In this document: piece by piece, positions 16,507 to 25,394 of the stretch
How positions within the stretch are numbered: position 1 is the first letter of the stretch
Layout: each line of letters opens with the position of its first letter
Assembly (NCBI GenBank): GCA_017539905.1
Contig: JAFYBZ010000017.1
Span: 1 to 59,948 of the forward strand
Direction of reading: 5' to 3'
Length of the DNA stretch: 59,948 nt
From: Clostridia bacterium
Lineage (GTDB): Bacteria; Bacillota; Clostridia; TANB77; UBA1234
Position numbers and translations under genes: made by a program
The notes under the pieces: generated by a model
Seen by the model: the letters and a program-made list of their open reading frames with translations, nothing else
Database searches by the model: none
What the model was told of the DNA's origin: nothing

Positions 16507-16655
16507 TCTTCAGCACTCCTTTCAATTAATTTTCATTTATATAAAATATCAAAAAACTATTAAAATTATTAAATATAATTACCCAAAAGGACAAAAGGTA
16601 AAAATATTTAAACTAAAAGGTTCATATATATTATAGATAGGAGGTCTGTAATTAT

Positions 16656-17327
16656 ATGAAACGAATTGCAAGAGTCTCTCTTTGCATTACCGTCATTATG
16701 ATTATAAGTATTCTATTCTGCCTTAATGTTTTTGCGGCCAGTCCAACCGCAACTGATATGACGGTCACTGTATGTAAATCAGAAGAGTCAGAGAGATTTA
16801 TATGGGACACTTTAATGGAATTAACTGATAATAATACTACATTAGTATGTGGTATTATGGGCTACTTTTGGCGAGAGAGTGGCCTACAATCAAATGGCAT
16901 ACCACGCTGGTTTGATTAGGATGCTATCTTTGGTGGAGATAGTTGTGCGGAATATACCGCTATGATAGATGCTGGTCTTGAAGATGGATCAACAAAAGAA
17001 TTATTTTTAAATAAAGATAATAAACGAGATGGTGGATATGGTTTGGGACAATGGTTCCAACAACACTATCTCGAAGAATTATATAATTATGCATAGGAAC
17101 AAGGTGTTTCAATAGGTGATGCACGTATGCAATGTGAATTTATGGTTTGGAGTTTAGAACATCAAACTCCAAAACTATGGGCAGATTTACAAGCGCATCC
17201 AGAATACACTGCGTTTCAAATTGGCAGAAGAATTGGCTATTTTTATGATGGCGCTGGCGAAGTCGGTGTTGCTGTAATTGAAAGTTAGGCCAATGAATAC
17301 TATAAGAAATATGGAACTGAAAAGTAA
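16656..17327 (+). CDS. Secreted tail-lysozyme-like protein
   Basis: 223 residues with three TAG codons as Gln. The N-terminal signal peptide (hydrophobic residues 8-28, cleavage near FAAS) is followed by the phage tail lysozyme pattern VCGIMGYFWRESGLQSNG, then GGYGLGQWFQQ. The same domain type begins the endolysin at 42252. Predicted to cleave peptidoglycan after export. A signal peptide is unusual for a virion lysin, so it could act in lysis or superinfection exclusion. AGGAGG precedes the ATG. Confidence 0.8.
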
Positions 17328-17349
17328 TTCAGTTCCATATTTTTTTTTT
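17309..17349 (+). terminator. Intrinsic terminator
   Basis: A 13-bp stem ATATGGAACTGAA/TTCAGTTCCATAT, loop AAGTAA, followed by nine T. The left arm lies in the end of the lysozyme gene. Confidence 0.92.
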
Positions 17350-17350
17350 G

Positions 17351-17379
17351 TTGATTTTTTTGAAAAAATTTGATATAAT
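17351..17379 (+). promoter_or_regulatory. sigma70-type promoter
   Basis: TTGATT (17351-17356), 17-base spacer, TATAAT (17374-17379), directly after the terminator T run. It starts the long operon through the nucleotidyltransferase gene. Confidence 0.8.
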
Positions 17380-17412
17380 ATATATAGAATATAAAAGGTG
17401 GTTATATAAATA

Positions 17413-18303
17413 ATGCAATTTATTTAGAAGCCTTTTGAGATACCTTACAATTTTGATATAAATTTAATTAATTTTCTTAAAATATACAAGCCTTTCGATT
17501 TACATTGTATTTATTTGCCTCCTTTTGGAGATGATTATCCTTATAGTGCAAAATATAATACATTACGAAAAGCAAAAAGTTTTATGCAAATTAATTTTCC
17601 AGATGATCGTCAAGATTATGAACAGCATGTGAAATATATTAGAGAATCATTCCCTCAATATTTAATGCTTCTATTACAATCAAATGAAAAAATCATGCCA
17701 ATAGAAACATTAAAATATTATTTAGATTTAGGATTTACAAAATTTTGTGTAGGTACAATTGAACAGGCTCAACTTATTAAAGAATTAGCTCCAACAGCTG
17801 AAATTATAGGCTCTATTACTATGAAAATAGAACCCGATATTTTATATCAAGATTTACAAACATATAAGAAATATTTTGATTGTTTTGTTTTATGGTTTCC
17901 ATTTAATAGAGATTTAGATCGTATTAACAATTTACCAAAATGTTTTAAATATAGTCTTTTAATAAATTGTGGCTGTACCATTAAATGTGATGGTACTCAT
18001 CATTGGTTTATTCAAGAGAGTGAAGAAAATGCTCAATTCTATTGCCCTAAAAAATATAACCCACAAGAATTAAATAAATATAAAAACATTGTATTATTAA
18101 GACCAGATCACTTATATCTATTTGATAAATATATTACATATTTTAAATTACAAGGGCGCGAATATCCTACTGAAAAAATTATTCAAGATATTGTAATGTT
18201 TACGACTAATTTTACTCGATATGATTTATTTGAACCATATGATGTAAAAGACATATTTAAATTTCCACAATCAAAATATTATCCACAAACTATTTGTCAT
18301 TAA
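17413..18303 (+). CDS. Possible U32-peptidase-like TIM-barrel protein
   Basis: 296 residues with TAG at codon 5 (MQFI-Gln-KPFE). Beta-alpha repeats resemble a TIM barrel. LLINCGCTIKC...FYCP resembles the cysteine cluster of U32/TrhP/RlhA proteins, which in bacteria are Fe-S enzymes hydroxylating tRNA or rRNA. If correct, this could be a tRNA-modification gene next to Thg1. Assignment rests on a short motif only. Confidence 0.45.
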
Positions 18304-18318
18304 AGGAGAGAACCTCTT

Positions 18319-19071
18319 ATGCCAGTACATGATGATTTAGGCAACCGTATGAAAAAGTATGAAGCAGTATCAAAAACTTGTCTTATGACTCGTACTCCTG
18401 TTGCAATTCGTGTTGACGGGAAAGCATTTCATACTTTTACTAAACAACTTAATAAACCTTTTGATAGTGTTTTTGTAAATGCTATGATTCAAACAATGGA
18501 AACTATGTGCGAAAAAATTCAAAATTGTATTTTTGGATATGTACAGAGTGATGAAATTACTTTTATTTTAAAAGATTATGAACAGTTAAATACTTCTGCT
18601 TGGTTTGACAATGAAGTTCAAAAACTCTGTTCAGTTTCAGCAAGTATGGCAACATATTACTTTAATGTCTATTTCCGTGAAAAAGCAGAACATATCATTG
18701 CTACTAGCCCTAATAGTGAATATAGTGATATTCTTCGTAGAACTATAATTTCACCTGCTATGTTTGATGCTCGTTGTTTTAACATTCCAAGAGAGGAAGT
18801 AATTAACCTTATCTATTGGCGGCAACTTGATGCCGTGCGCAATTCTATCCAAGCGGCCGGCCAAGCAAAATTTTCACATAAGCAGCTTATGGGTAAATCA
18901 TGTAAAATGATTAAAGAAATGCTTGAAGAAAATGGAACTCCTTGGGAAAATTTTCCTACTTATTTACAGCGTGGTACATGCGCTATTAGAGAAGGAAAAG
19001 AATGGATTACTGATTATAGCATGCCAATGCTAGTAAAAGAAGGTAGGGAATATCTTGAAGCTCTCATATGA
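18319..19071 (+). CDS. thg1: Thg1-family tRNA 3'-5' nucleotidyltransferase
   Basis: 250 residues, no TAG. DLGNRMKKYE at 6-15, RVDGKAFHTFTK with metal ligand D33, and QSDEITF with D78/E79 are the Thg1 catalytic signature. The family adds G(-1) to tRNA-His or, in bacterial and phage relatives, repairs 5'-truncated tRNAs by templated 3'-5' addition. AAAGGAG precedes the ATG. In this phage it would complement the RNA ligase and kinase genes. Which activity it has cannot be told from sequence. Confidence 0.93.
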   Translation: MPVHDDLGNRMKKYEAVSKTCLMTRTPVAIRVDGKAFHTFTKQLNKPFDSVFVNAMIQTMETMCEKIQNCIFGYVQSDEITFILKDYEQLNTSAWFDNEVQKLCSVSASMATYYFNVYFREKAEHIIATSPNSEYSDILRRTIISPAMFDARCFNIPREEVINLIYWRQLDAVRNSIQAAGQAKFSHKQLMGKSCKMIKEMLEENGTPWENFPTYLQRGTCAIREGKEWITDYSMPMLVKEGREYLEALI

Positions 19072-19543
19072 TGAAAGATATTATAATAATGTAAAAAAAC
19101 AATATGGAATATATACTTTAGCCGAACGGGTTGGCCCGCAAGAAATTTGGTTTGAACTTGCTGAGAGTTGGTATAAAACTATGGGGCATTTTAATAATAG
19201 TGGTTGGTTTAACATTGCTCTTAGTATCTATAATAAAACAAAAGATATGTATGATAATATGGATAAGAAAATCTCCACAGGATTAGACCCAATCCGTAAT
19301 GTTATTATTGCTCGTAAAATGTTTGATGCCATAGAAGCATATGTTGTAAAAAAAGAAGCAGTAAATAAAAAAAGAGATATTTATATTTATTGTGGATGGG
19401 AAGATAATCGTCGCAGAGATGCTTATTATAGAGTGTTATCTAAAAAAGGATATTCATATGTGCGTGGCCCAGGTGGGCATAAAGTAATTGGCAAAAAATT
19501 TAAATGGAAAGATTATCAAGAAATGGTTGAAGAAAATGAATAA
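19055..19543 (+). CDS. Hypothetical protein, 162 aa
   Basis: Overlaps the end of the Thg1 gene by 17 bases, so probably co-translated. It begins MKLSYDERYYNNVKKQYG, then helical, and ends with a basic region (RGPGGHKVIGKKFKWKD). No recognised domain. The position suggests a partner or accessory of Thg1, but nothing in the sequence proves it. Confidence 0.75.
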   Translation: MKLSYDERYYNNVKKQYGIYTLAERVGPQEIWFELAESWYKTMGHFNNSGWFNIALSIYNKTKDMYDNMDKKISTGLDPIRNVIIARKMFDAIEAYVVKKEAVNKKRDIYIYCGWEDNRRRDAYYRVLSKKGYSYVRGPGGHKVIGKKFKWKDYQEMVEENE

Positions 19544-19904
19544 ACGATTAAACTTTGATATTAATAATTTTATTATTACAGATGTTACTTGGACATTAAA
19601 AAATTTTGCTATTAAAATTAAAGAGTGGGAGGCTATTCCTATTTGGGAACGCAATCCAGATCAAGACCCTTATAAACAAGCTGCCCATGCTATGTTAATT
19701 ATTGCTAAAATTGGTTATGGCGATTGTTATCCTATTGATACTTTTATTGAGCGCGTAATGGATGGTAGCTTTATAGATGATGATGGAAGTGGATATTTTG
19801 TAAATGCAGAAGGAAATAAAATTTCCTCAATTATATGTGATACAAAATGGTTACAAGACCATATTCCAGAAGATGCGAAATTCATAATGTGGTTTAATAA
19901 ATGA
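19536..19904 (+). CDS. Hypothetical protein, 122 aa
   Basis: Starts MNKRLNFDINNFIITDVTWT. ATG 19536 overlaps the preceding gene near its stop and was chosen over an upstream in-frame ATG (19488). Alpha/beta composition, no known motif. Ends in an ATGA overlap with the next gene. Confidence 0.75.
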   Translation: MNKRLNFDINNFIITDVTWTLKNFAIKIKEWEAIPIWERNPDQDPYKQAAHAMLIIAKIGYGDCYPIDTFIERVMDGSFIDDDGSGYFVNAEGNKISSIICDTKWLQDHIPEDAKFIMWFNK

Positions 19905-20134
19905 TTCTATGCAATAAAAGATGTATCCCTTGTTGTGATTTTTGTTTATATGCAATTCATGAAGAATGGGATGAATATATAGATTATATAAAGGCTCCTC
20001 AACATATTGTAGGAGGTCCAATTGGATGTACTTTACATAATGATACAAATCATCAAGAAATTGCAAAAAATTGTGGTGAATGTGAAGATTTTCATTGTCG
20101 TAATGCCAAAGAAGAAAGTTGGTATATTATATGA
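19901..20134 (+). CDS. Cysteine-rich microprotein, 77 aa
   Basis: Nine cysteines (CNKRCIPCCDFC...CGECEDFHC) suggest a zinc- or Fe-S-binding fold. It starts in an ATGA overlap and ends in another, within a run of tightly coupled small genes. Function unknown. Confidence 0.75.
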   Translation: MILCNKRCIPCCDFCLYAIHEEWDEYIDYIKAPQHIVGGPIGCTLHNDTNHQEIAKNCGECEDFHCRNAKEESWYII

Positions 20135-20346
20135 AAGAATTAGACGGATATATTAGTAAAATTTATGTTAATGGAAAAACTTATGGTCTAAAATGTGAAG
20201 TTGTAGAAGCACGTCCTATTACTTGTAAAAAATGCGGAGCATCTTTTCAATTAAAGTATGGCGAAGGGCAGTGTAAGCATTGTGGTACATATTATACTAC
20301 ACGATTTTATGTAGAGGAAAAAGAAAATGGATATTCCAAATCTTGA
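20131..20346 (+). CDS. Zinc-ribbon protein, 71 aa
   Basis: Two CxxC knuckles, CKKCG and CKHCG, 17 residues apart form a zinc ribbon. ATG 20131 overlaps the preceding TGA, better than the TTG upstream at 20119. Possibly a nucleic-acid-binding adaptor. Overlaps the next gene by 20 bases. Confidence 0.75.
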   Translation: MKELDGYISKIYVNGKTYGLKCEVVEARPITCKKCGASFQLKYGEGQCKHCGTYYTTRFYVEEKENGYSKS

Positions 20347-20548
20347 TAATTTGATTGCTGCTATTCAATGTAATGGCTGTTTAAAAAATAAATGTGAACA
20401 TTGCCCATATGGTTATCAATATTTGGATACTTCTGGTGATAGTCATTTTTGGTGGTGCGATGAAGATAAATTGTGGGAATATGCATTGTTTTATCTTAAA
20501 CTGTATCAATATCTAATTAAGGAGAAAAATGATGTACTCTCTGGATAA
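20327..20548 (+). CDS. Cysteine-rich hypothetical protein, 73 aa
   Basis: Contains CNGCLKNKCEHCPYGY near residue 15 and an aromatic-rich C-terminal half. Third consecutive Cys-rich small gene. Overlaps the nucleotidyltransferase by 20 bases. Function unknown. Confidence 0.75.
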   Translation: MDIPNLDNLIAAIQCNGCLKNKCEHCPYGYQYLDTSGDSHFWWCDEDKLWEYALFYLKLYQYLIKEKNDVLSG

Positions 20549-21323
20549 ATTTATTAATAAAACTGATTTAGATAATAAAATTCAAGCTAAACTTCACAAT
20601 ATTTTAATTGAAATAAATAAAACTATTCCTCTCCCACAGATAGCATATATTGGATTATATGGAAGCCAAAACTATCATCTTGATACACTAGAAAGTGATA
20701 TTGATTGTGAATGTTTTGTTTTTCCATCTAATGAAGATATTATTTTTGCTAAACCAATGCGGTCAAGTGTTCAAAAAACAGCGTATGGAGAATGTACAAT
20801 TAAAGATATTCGTATGATGTTTAATGAACTCCGTAAAGTTAGTCCTAATATTCTTGAAATTATTTCTACACCATATGCTATTGTAAATGAACAATATGCT
20901 AAAAGATTTGAAGCTCTTTATTCACAAAGTAATTTATTTGCTCATTTAAGTGAATATAAATTACTTAAAGGCTTTGAAGGACTTTATCATAGATATAGTA
21001 AAAAAGCAACTGAAAGTAGTAAATATTATGCAAATACTTTACGCATTATTGAAGTAATGGATAAAGTATTAAAAAATCCAAAATGGGATTATAATGATTT
21101 ACTTATTCCAGAAGATCCATCATATCTTTATTGGATAAAAACAGAACCAGATTTTCAAAAAGTATTTAGAGCAGAATATTTTAATGACCTTTGCTTTGAC
21201 ATAGAAGAAAGGTTACAAGAATATTATAAAAATCATGAATTAACTTTTAGTCCAGAAATTCGTGAGACTATTGATCTAAATCAAGAAACTATTATGCGGG
21301 CATACCTTTTTCTTAATTTTTAA
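20529..21323 (+). CDS. Nucleotidyltransferase (pol-beta superfamily)
   Basis: 264 residues. The catalytic signature is GLYGSQNYHLD with GS at 45-46 and metal ligands D57 and D59 (SDIDCE). The rest is helical, as in the predicted nucleotidyltransferase family found in many large phages. It probably transfers a nucleotide to an RNA, protein or small molecule. With Thg1 in the same operon, RNA-end modification is a possibility. TAAGGAG precedes the ATG pair. Confidence 0.85.
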   Translation: MMYSLDKFINKTDLDNKIQAKLHNILIEINKTIPLPQIAYIGLYGSQNYHLDTLESDIDCECFVFPSNEDIIFAKPMRSSVQKTAYGECTIKDIRMMFNELRKVSPNILEIISTPYAIVNEQYAKRFEALYSQSNLFAHLSEYKLLKGFEGLYHRYSKKATESSKYYANTLRIIEVMDKVLKNPKWDYNDLLIPEDPSYLYWIKTEPDFQKVFRAEYFNDLCFDIEERLQEYYKNHELTFSPEIRETIDLNQETIMRAYLFLNF

Positions 21324-21324
21324 A

Positions 21325-21365
21325 ATAGGAGGATTATTAAAAAATCCTCCTATTGATTTTTTTAA
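21325..21365 (+). terminator. Terminator fused to the next promoter
   Basis: The stem AATAGGAGGATT/AATCCTCCTATT runs straight into TTGATTTTTTT, so the T run is also the -35 region and spacer of the following promoter. Confidence 0.85.
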
Positions 21366-21381
21366 AAAAATATGATATAAT
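21353..21381 (+). promoter_or_regulatory. sigma70-type promoter
   Basis: TTGATT (21353-21358), 17-base spacer, TATAAT (21376-21381). Confidence 0.8.
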
Positions 21382-21401
21382 TTATATAGGAAGTGATAAA
21401 A

Positions 21402-21776
21402 ATGAAATATATAATTGCGGGTGGCCGTGATTTCAATAATCGTTCAGTTATGTTCCCAATTTTATCAAAACATATTAGTAATATGTGTGATACAATCATT
21501 AGTGGTGATGCACGAGGTGCTGATACGCTTGGTGTAGAATGGGCTATCCATTTTCAAATTCCAATACAACATTTTCCTGCACAATGGGATAAATATGGTA
21601 AAAATGCAGGTTTTATTCGTAATGCAGAAATGGGCGAGGAAGCAGATGCTCTTATTGCTTTTTGGGATGGTAAAAGCAAAGGCACAGCTCATATGATTAA
21701 AACAATGAAAATACAAAAAAAACCATATTGGGTATATGATTATGAAGGAAATGAAATAGAATATAACTTCAAATAA
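21402..21776 (+). CDS. SLOG-type DUF2493 nucleotide-binding protein
   Basis: 124 residues: MKYIIAGGRDFNN, SGDARGADTLGVEWA, and DALIAFWDGKSKGTAHMI are the Rossmann-like SLOG/DUF2493 (YspA) signature. Such proteins are thought to bind nucleotide-derived ligands and often appear in phages or defence loci. ATG 21402 was chosen over GTG 21393 because AGGAAG is properly spaced. Confidence 0.88.
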   Translation: MKYIIAGGRDFNNRSVMFPILSKHISNMCDTIISGDARGADTLGVEWAIHFQIPIQHFPAQWDKYGKNAGFIRNAEMGEEADALIAFWDGKSKGTAHMIKTMKIQKKPYWVYDYEGNEIEYNFK

Positions 21777-21915
21777 TTCACAAGAAGAAATTTGGTTACG
21801 CATTCCTGGTAGTATGATACAAGATATTCAATTAGGAGATGGTACTGATTTTATTGAAAAATATGGTAGTTATGATAAATATGAATTTGAAATTTTATTA
21901 GAAAATAAAAAATAA
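21751..21915 (+). CDS. Small protein visible only with TAG as Gln
   Basis: 54 residues, MK-Gln-NITSNNSQEEIWLRIPG. It overlaps the end of the DUF2493 gene by 26 bases in another frame. AAGGA lies very close to the ATG, so the start is not certain. Acidic, function unknown. Confidence 0.6.
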
Positions 21916-21938
21916 TGAGTATATGAGAGGATAATTTA

Positions 21939-22220
21939 ATGGATTTTTTAACAGCACAAGAAGCGCGAGAATTATAGCAATCAGTTAGAAATAATGATGA
22001 ATATATCTTTTTAGAAACACATAAAGATTTTTTAAATGAATTTGCTGAAAAAGTCAGATTAGCGGCATTACAAGGACATAATTGTTGTCATATAGATGCT
22101 ACGGATAAAATTACAGAAAATGAATTTTATACTTTAACTAAAATAATAGAAAATTTAGGATATAATAAAATTAAATTTTATGATGATTATATAGGAATTA
22201 TAATTTATCTTTATTGGTAA
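21939..22220 (+). CDS. Hypothetical protein, 93 aa, tandem paralogue 1
   Basis: MDFLTAQEAREL followed by a TAG (Gln). Size, N-terminal pattern and C-terminal LGYNKIKFYDDYIGIIIYL resemble the following gene, suggesting tandem duplication. GAGAGGA precedes the ATG. Function unknown. Confidence 0.75.
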
Positions 22221-22236
22221 AGGAGGGGATTTAAAA

Positions 22237-22512
22237 ATGGCTTTAATAGCAGCAGAAGAAGCAAAAGATAAAGTTACACAATATAAAACATCTAAAAAGA
22301 ATACTTTTAAAAATGAAAATGCAAGTTTAATTAATGCACTAAGTGCAAAAATTATAGCAGCAGCTGATGAAGGAAAAACTTCTTGCAAATATGTTGTAGA
22401 TGAAAGTATAGAATATGGTACTTTTAAAGAAATTTTAGAAGATGCTGGATACTCTATAAAAGCTGGTAATGATAATGGAGTAACAACTATAAACGTTAGT
22501 TGGAGCAATTAA
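22237..22512 (+). CDS. Hypothetical protein, 91 aa, tandem paralogue 2
   Basis: MALIAAEEAKDKV at the start and ILEDAGYSIKAGNDN near the end align with the preceding gene. Helical N-terminus, beta C-terminus; this small fold occurs in phages near structural genes. AAAGGAGGGG ribosome site. Function unknown. Confidence 0.78.
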   Translation: MALIAAEEAKDKVTQYKTSKKNTFKNENASLINALSAKIIAAADEGKTSCKYVVDESIEYGTFKEILEDAGYSIKAGNDNGVTTINVSWSN

Positions 22513-22534
22513 TTAAAAGAAGGGGATTGATACT

Positions 22535-23374
22535 ATGATTAAAAATTGGCTCGTGCGCGGAGATTGCCATGGCAATTTCCTTTGGATGAATGATTTAAAT
22601 CCAAATAAGTATATACCAGAAGAAACAGGAATTATTATTCTTGGCGATGCTGGGATAAACTTTTATCTTAATAAAACCGATTATAAAAAGAAAAAAGACA
22701 TTCAGAATCGGGGATACCATATCTATGCGGTCCGTGGCAATCATGAAGCACGCCCTCAGGATGTTGAAGGAATGGAGACCGCATTTGATACATATGTTCA
22801 TGGTATTGTATATTATGAGCCAGAATTTCCAAACATTCGGTATTTTTTGGATTATGGTATTTATGATATTGGTGGATATAATTGTCTCATAATTGGTGGC
22901 GCATATAGCGTTGATAAGGCATGGCGTCTTCAAAGAGCTTGCTTAACTGAGGATACTAACATTCCTAAAAGATCTGGATGGTGGGACAATGAACAACTTA
23001 GTCCAGAAGAAATGAAAGATTGTATGCGGCATATTCGGGCTTTCGCTGCGACTGGCAAATATATTGATTTTATTATGACACACACTTGTCCTTATAGCAT
23101 TGAGCCTCGTGATATGTTTCTTGGGTTCATTGACCAATCTACTGTTGATGACAGTATGGAACACTGGCTTGATGAGGTAAGAGAATCTATCGCTTGGAGA
23201 TATTGGCTATTTGGTCATTTTCATGCTGACCGCATTGAACGTCCATATGTTGAACAGTATTTTAATGATATTGAAGAACTGGATGAAATCGTAAAGCGCT
23301 GGAAGAAGTATGATGAAACCGGCGAATTAGAATGGTATATCGCAAAAAGTCCTAATTTTGATATGGAGGTATAA
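22535..23374 (+). CDS. Calcineurin-like metallophosphoesterase
   Basis: 279 residues, no TAG. Motifs in order are RGDCHGN (8-14), LGDAGIN, RGNHEARP (68-75), TH near 190 and FGHFHADR. These are the two-metal phosphoesterase ligands. Substrate unknown (protein, nucleotide or RNA 2',3'-cyclic phosphate are all possible in phages). One of three such genes in the window. Confidence 0.9.
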   Translation: MIKNWLVRGDCHGNFLWMNDLNPNKYIPEETGIIILGDAGINFYLNKTDYKKKKDIQNRGYHIYAVRGNHEARPQDVEGMETAFDTYVHGIVYYEPEFPNIRYFLDYGIYDIGGYNCLIIGGAYSVDKAWRLQRACLTEDTNIPKRSGWWDNEQLSPEEMKDCMRHIRAFAATGKYIDFIMTHTCPYSIEPRDMFLGFIDQSTVDDSMEHWLDEVRESIAWRYWLFGHFHADRIERPYVEQYFNDIEELDEIVKRWKKYDETGELEWYIAKSPNFDMEV

Positions 23375-23375
23375 T

Positions 23376-23525
23376 ATGGCTCTTTATCTTATTGTAATTT
23401 TTTGTCAGGTTCTTATCGGAGGTTTTTTGATTGTTCAAGCAAGTCTCCGCAATAAGACTCCACTTGCTATTGGTATTACACTCACTACTCTCGCAGTAGT
23501 GTTTATGACTTCACATTTGCTATGA
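23376..23525 (+). CDS. Small membrane protein, 49 aa
   Basis: Two hydrophobic helices (about 3-21 and 29-48) separated by SLRNKTP. ATGGAGG ribosome site. The stop overlaps the ATG of the NADAR gene. Function unknown. Confidence 0.75.
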   Translation: MALYLIVIFCQVLIGGFLIVQASLRNKTPLAIGITLTTLAVVFMTSHLL

Positions 23526-23998
23526 ATAAAATAGATAGTTTTGAAGGGAAATATGCTTTTTTAAGCAATTTCTATGATTCCCCTATTCACCAAGAGATTA
23601 AAGGTGAAGTAATTGAATATCCTACTGTTGAACATGCTTTTCAAGCGTGTAAAACTATGGACATTGAAGAACGCAAGAGAATTGCGGCATGCCCGACTCC
23701 TAGTAAAGCAAAATATGCGGGACGGCATGTATTGTTGCGAAATGATTGGAATAAAATTAAAACAGATGTAATGCTTTCTCTTGTTCGTGGAAAATTTCAA
23801 TGGCCTGATCTTCAAAAGAAATTACTTGCGACTGGTGATGCTTATCTTGAAGAAGGCAATACCTGGCACGATAATACATGGGGTAATTGTAAATGTAGTA
23901 GATGTGCTCGTTATCAAGGAGAAAATAGACTTGGTAAAATCTTAATGCAAGTAAGAGATGAAGCCCGCAGAGGAGAATTACCTGTTTATACTGAGTGA
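23522..23998 (+). CDS. NADAR domain protein (YbiA-like)
   Basis: 158 residues. FEGKYAFLSNFYDSP, EYPTVEHAFQACK, KAKYAGRHV and GENRLGKILMQVRDE are the NADAR signature. Family members are N-glycosidases acting on riboflavin intermediates, and some remove ADP-ribose from guanine bases, reversing DarT-type toxins. A counter-defence role is plausible for the phage but is inference. Confidence 0.9.
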   Translation: MNKIDSFEGKYAFLSNFYDSPIHQEIKGEVIEYPTVEHAFQACKTMDIEERKRIAACPTPSKAKYAGRHVLLRNDWNKIKTDVMLSLVRGKFQWPDLQKKLLATGDAYLEEGNTWHDNTWGNCKCSRCARYQGENRLGKILMQVRDEARRGELPVYTE

Positions 23999-24001
23999 AG
24001 G

Positions 24002-24055
24002 AATGCGCTACCAATTTTTTTAAGTGTGTTATTACAGAAAATTTGGTAGCGCATT
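24002..24055 (+). terminator. Long GCGC-edged hairpin
   Basis: AATGCGCTACCAA...pairs with TTGGTAGCGCATT around a 25-base loop, then a T-rich tail. It belongs to the ATGCG.../...CGCAT element family. It acts as a terminator or RNA-processing site before the promoter at 24069. Confidence 0.7.
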
Positions 24056-24068
24056 TTCTATAACTCTA

Positions 24069-24097
24069 TTGATTTTTTTAAAAAAATTTGGTATAAT
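24069..24097 (+). promoter_or_regulatory. sigma70-type promoter
   Basis: TTGATT (24069-24074), 17-base spacer, TATAAT (24092-24097). Confidence 0.8.
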
Positions 24098-24129
24098 ATA
24101 TATAGAAATTAAGAAAAGAGTTAATAAAA

Positions 24130-24321
24130 ATGTATATCTGTCCTACTTGTCAAAAACAATTTGATAATCCCGAAGATGTTGCTAAGCATTCTTTGAAATG
24201 TTGGAGAGATCATAATCCAAATCATAAATCTAAATCTGCTCCTCACAGTGAAGATATAATGACGCGCAACATTGACTTATTTAAATTTTTTGAAGGATTT
24301 CCAGCAGTATGCAGGAAGTAA
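24130..24321 (+). CDS. C2H2-type zinc-finger protein, 63 aa
   Basis: CPTCQKQFDNPEDVAKHSLKC forms a C-x2-C...H-x4-C/H finger. Basic middle region. Overlaps the next gene by 13 bases. Possibly a DNA-binding regulator or nuclease accessory. Confidence 0.75.
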   Translation: MYICPTCQKQFDNPEDVAKHSLKCWRDHNPNHKSKSAPHSEDIMTRNIDLFKFFEGFPAVCRK

Positions 24322-24659
24322 TGCTAAAAGCGCACCTTATCGTTACTGATGTTCATGAAGAATATCATATTGACTGGTGCGGCAAAATCGCAGAGACGAA
24401 ACCACTTTTTAAAAACAATATGCCTATTTTTATTATTATTAGTTCCAATTCTCGTGTAGAACTTAATACTATTGATTTTAGTCAAATTGAGAAAGTGGCA
24501 AAGACTATAACAAATCCGCGAGGCAGACAGGCTATTACGACGGATATAGCACGCATCTATATTAAAGAAATAGATGGTAAAGAAACTTTTCTTGGACGAG
24601 TAATCCATAATCATGTAAAACAATACCAGCAAATGTATGATAAATTTGAAAAAAGGTGA
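24309..24659 (+). CDS. Hypothetical protein, 116 aa
   Basis: MQEVMLKAHLIVTDVHEEYH, mainly beta strands with a helical end. An internal ATG (24321) could be the start. No motif recognised. Directly followed by another small gene. Confidence 0.75.
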   Translation: MQEVMLKAHLIVTDVHEEYHIDWCGKIAETKPLFKNNMPIFIIISSNSRVELNTIDFSQIEKVAKTITNPRGRQAITTDIARIYIKEIDGKETFLGRVIHNHVKQYQQMYDKFEKR

Positions 24660-24664
24660 TAAAT

Positions 24665-24871
24665 ATGACTGTATATCAAAAAATTGATCGTGTTCTTACT
24701 CAGCATGAAAATGGAAAATATTGCGAACGCAGTCTTGATAGTATTACTAATTACATTGACTGGGCGTGGAAGTGGCGCAAGATCACCGAAGCAGAAAAAG
24801 ATGAAGTATGCGACCGTGTATGCGCACTCTATGATAAAGAACTTATCATTATGAAAACGAGGAAAGTATAA
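24665..24871 (+). CDS. Hypothetical protein, 68 aa
   Basis: MTVYQKIDRVLTQHENG, helical, with Trp/Cys-rich middle (YIDWAWKWRKIT). ATG 24665 was chosen over GTG 24656, as AAAAGGTGA fits its spacing. Function unknown. Confidence 0.75.
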   Translation: MTVYQKIDRVLTQHENGKYCERSLDSITNYIDWAWKWRKITEAEKDEVCDRVCALYDKELIIMKTRKV

Positions 24872-24872
24872 T

Positions 24873-25394
24873 ATGATGTTTCCGCAACTGCATATTGAAT
24901 TTGAAAGATGGAGATATTGTAAACAGTATGATATTTATATTTCATCTTTTGGTCGTCTAAAAGATAAAGATAAGCATATCATTACTCCTGGTGTGAAGAA
25001 TGGTTATCTTTATTACAAAGGAAAAGCAGTTCATCGCATGGTTATTGAAACTTTCAACCCAGTTCCTGGATACGCTTTGCTTTCAGTAGATCATGTTGAT
25101 AAGAATACTCGTAATGCCCGACTTTCAAATCTTGTATGGATGACAAGCGAAGAAAATCGTGAAAAAGCAAACCAAGAGAATAAAGAAAATAATCCTGCGA
25201 ATGAAGCGCCTAAATCAATCGGATATGTGATGCTTAATGACGCAAAAGTAGAAATTTCTACGGCCCGCAAAATTATGTATAATGATAAGGCTATTGGCGG
25301 CGCCCGTTCACAGATTGATAAACTTTTCAATCAAATTGAGAATGGTGCGGCAGAAGGACGATATGGTAATTATACATTAAAGAAGGTAGCATAA
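24873..25394 (+). CDS. NUMOD4/HNH homing-type endonuclease
   Basis: 173 residues. KQYDIYISSFGRLKD is a NUMOD4-like module. VHRMVIETFN, LLSVDHVDKNTRNARLSNL and MTSEENREKA are the HNH signature (H-x-N-H spacing). The C-terminal helix is for DNA binding. A mobile free-standing nuclease. Either ATG 24873 or 24876 may be used. Confidence 0.88.
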   Translation: MMFPQLHIEFERWRYCKQYDIYISSFGRLKDKDKHIITPGVKNGYLYYKGKAVHRMVIETFNPVPGYALLSVDHVDKNTRNARLSNLVWMTSEENREKANQENKENNPANEAPKSIGYVMLNDAKVEISTARKIMYNDKAIGGARSQIDKLFNQIENGAAEGRYGNYTLKKVA

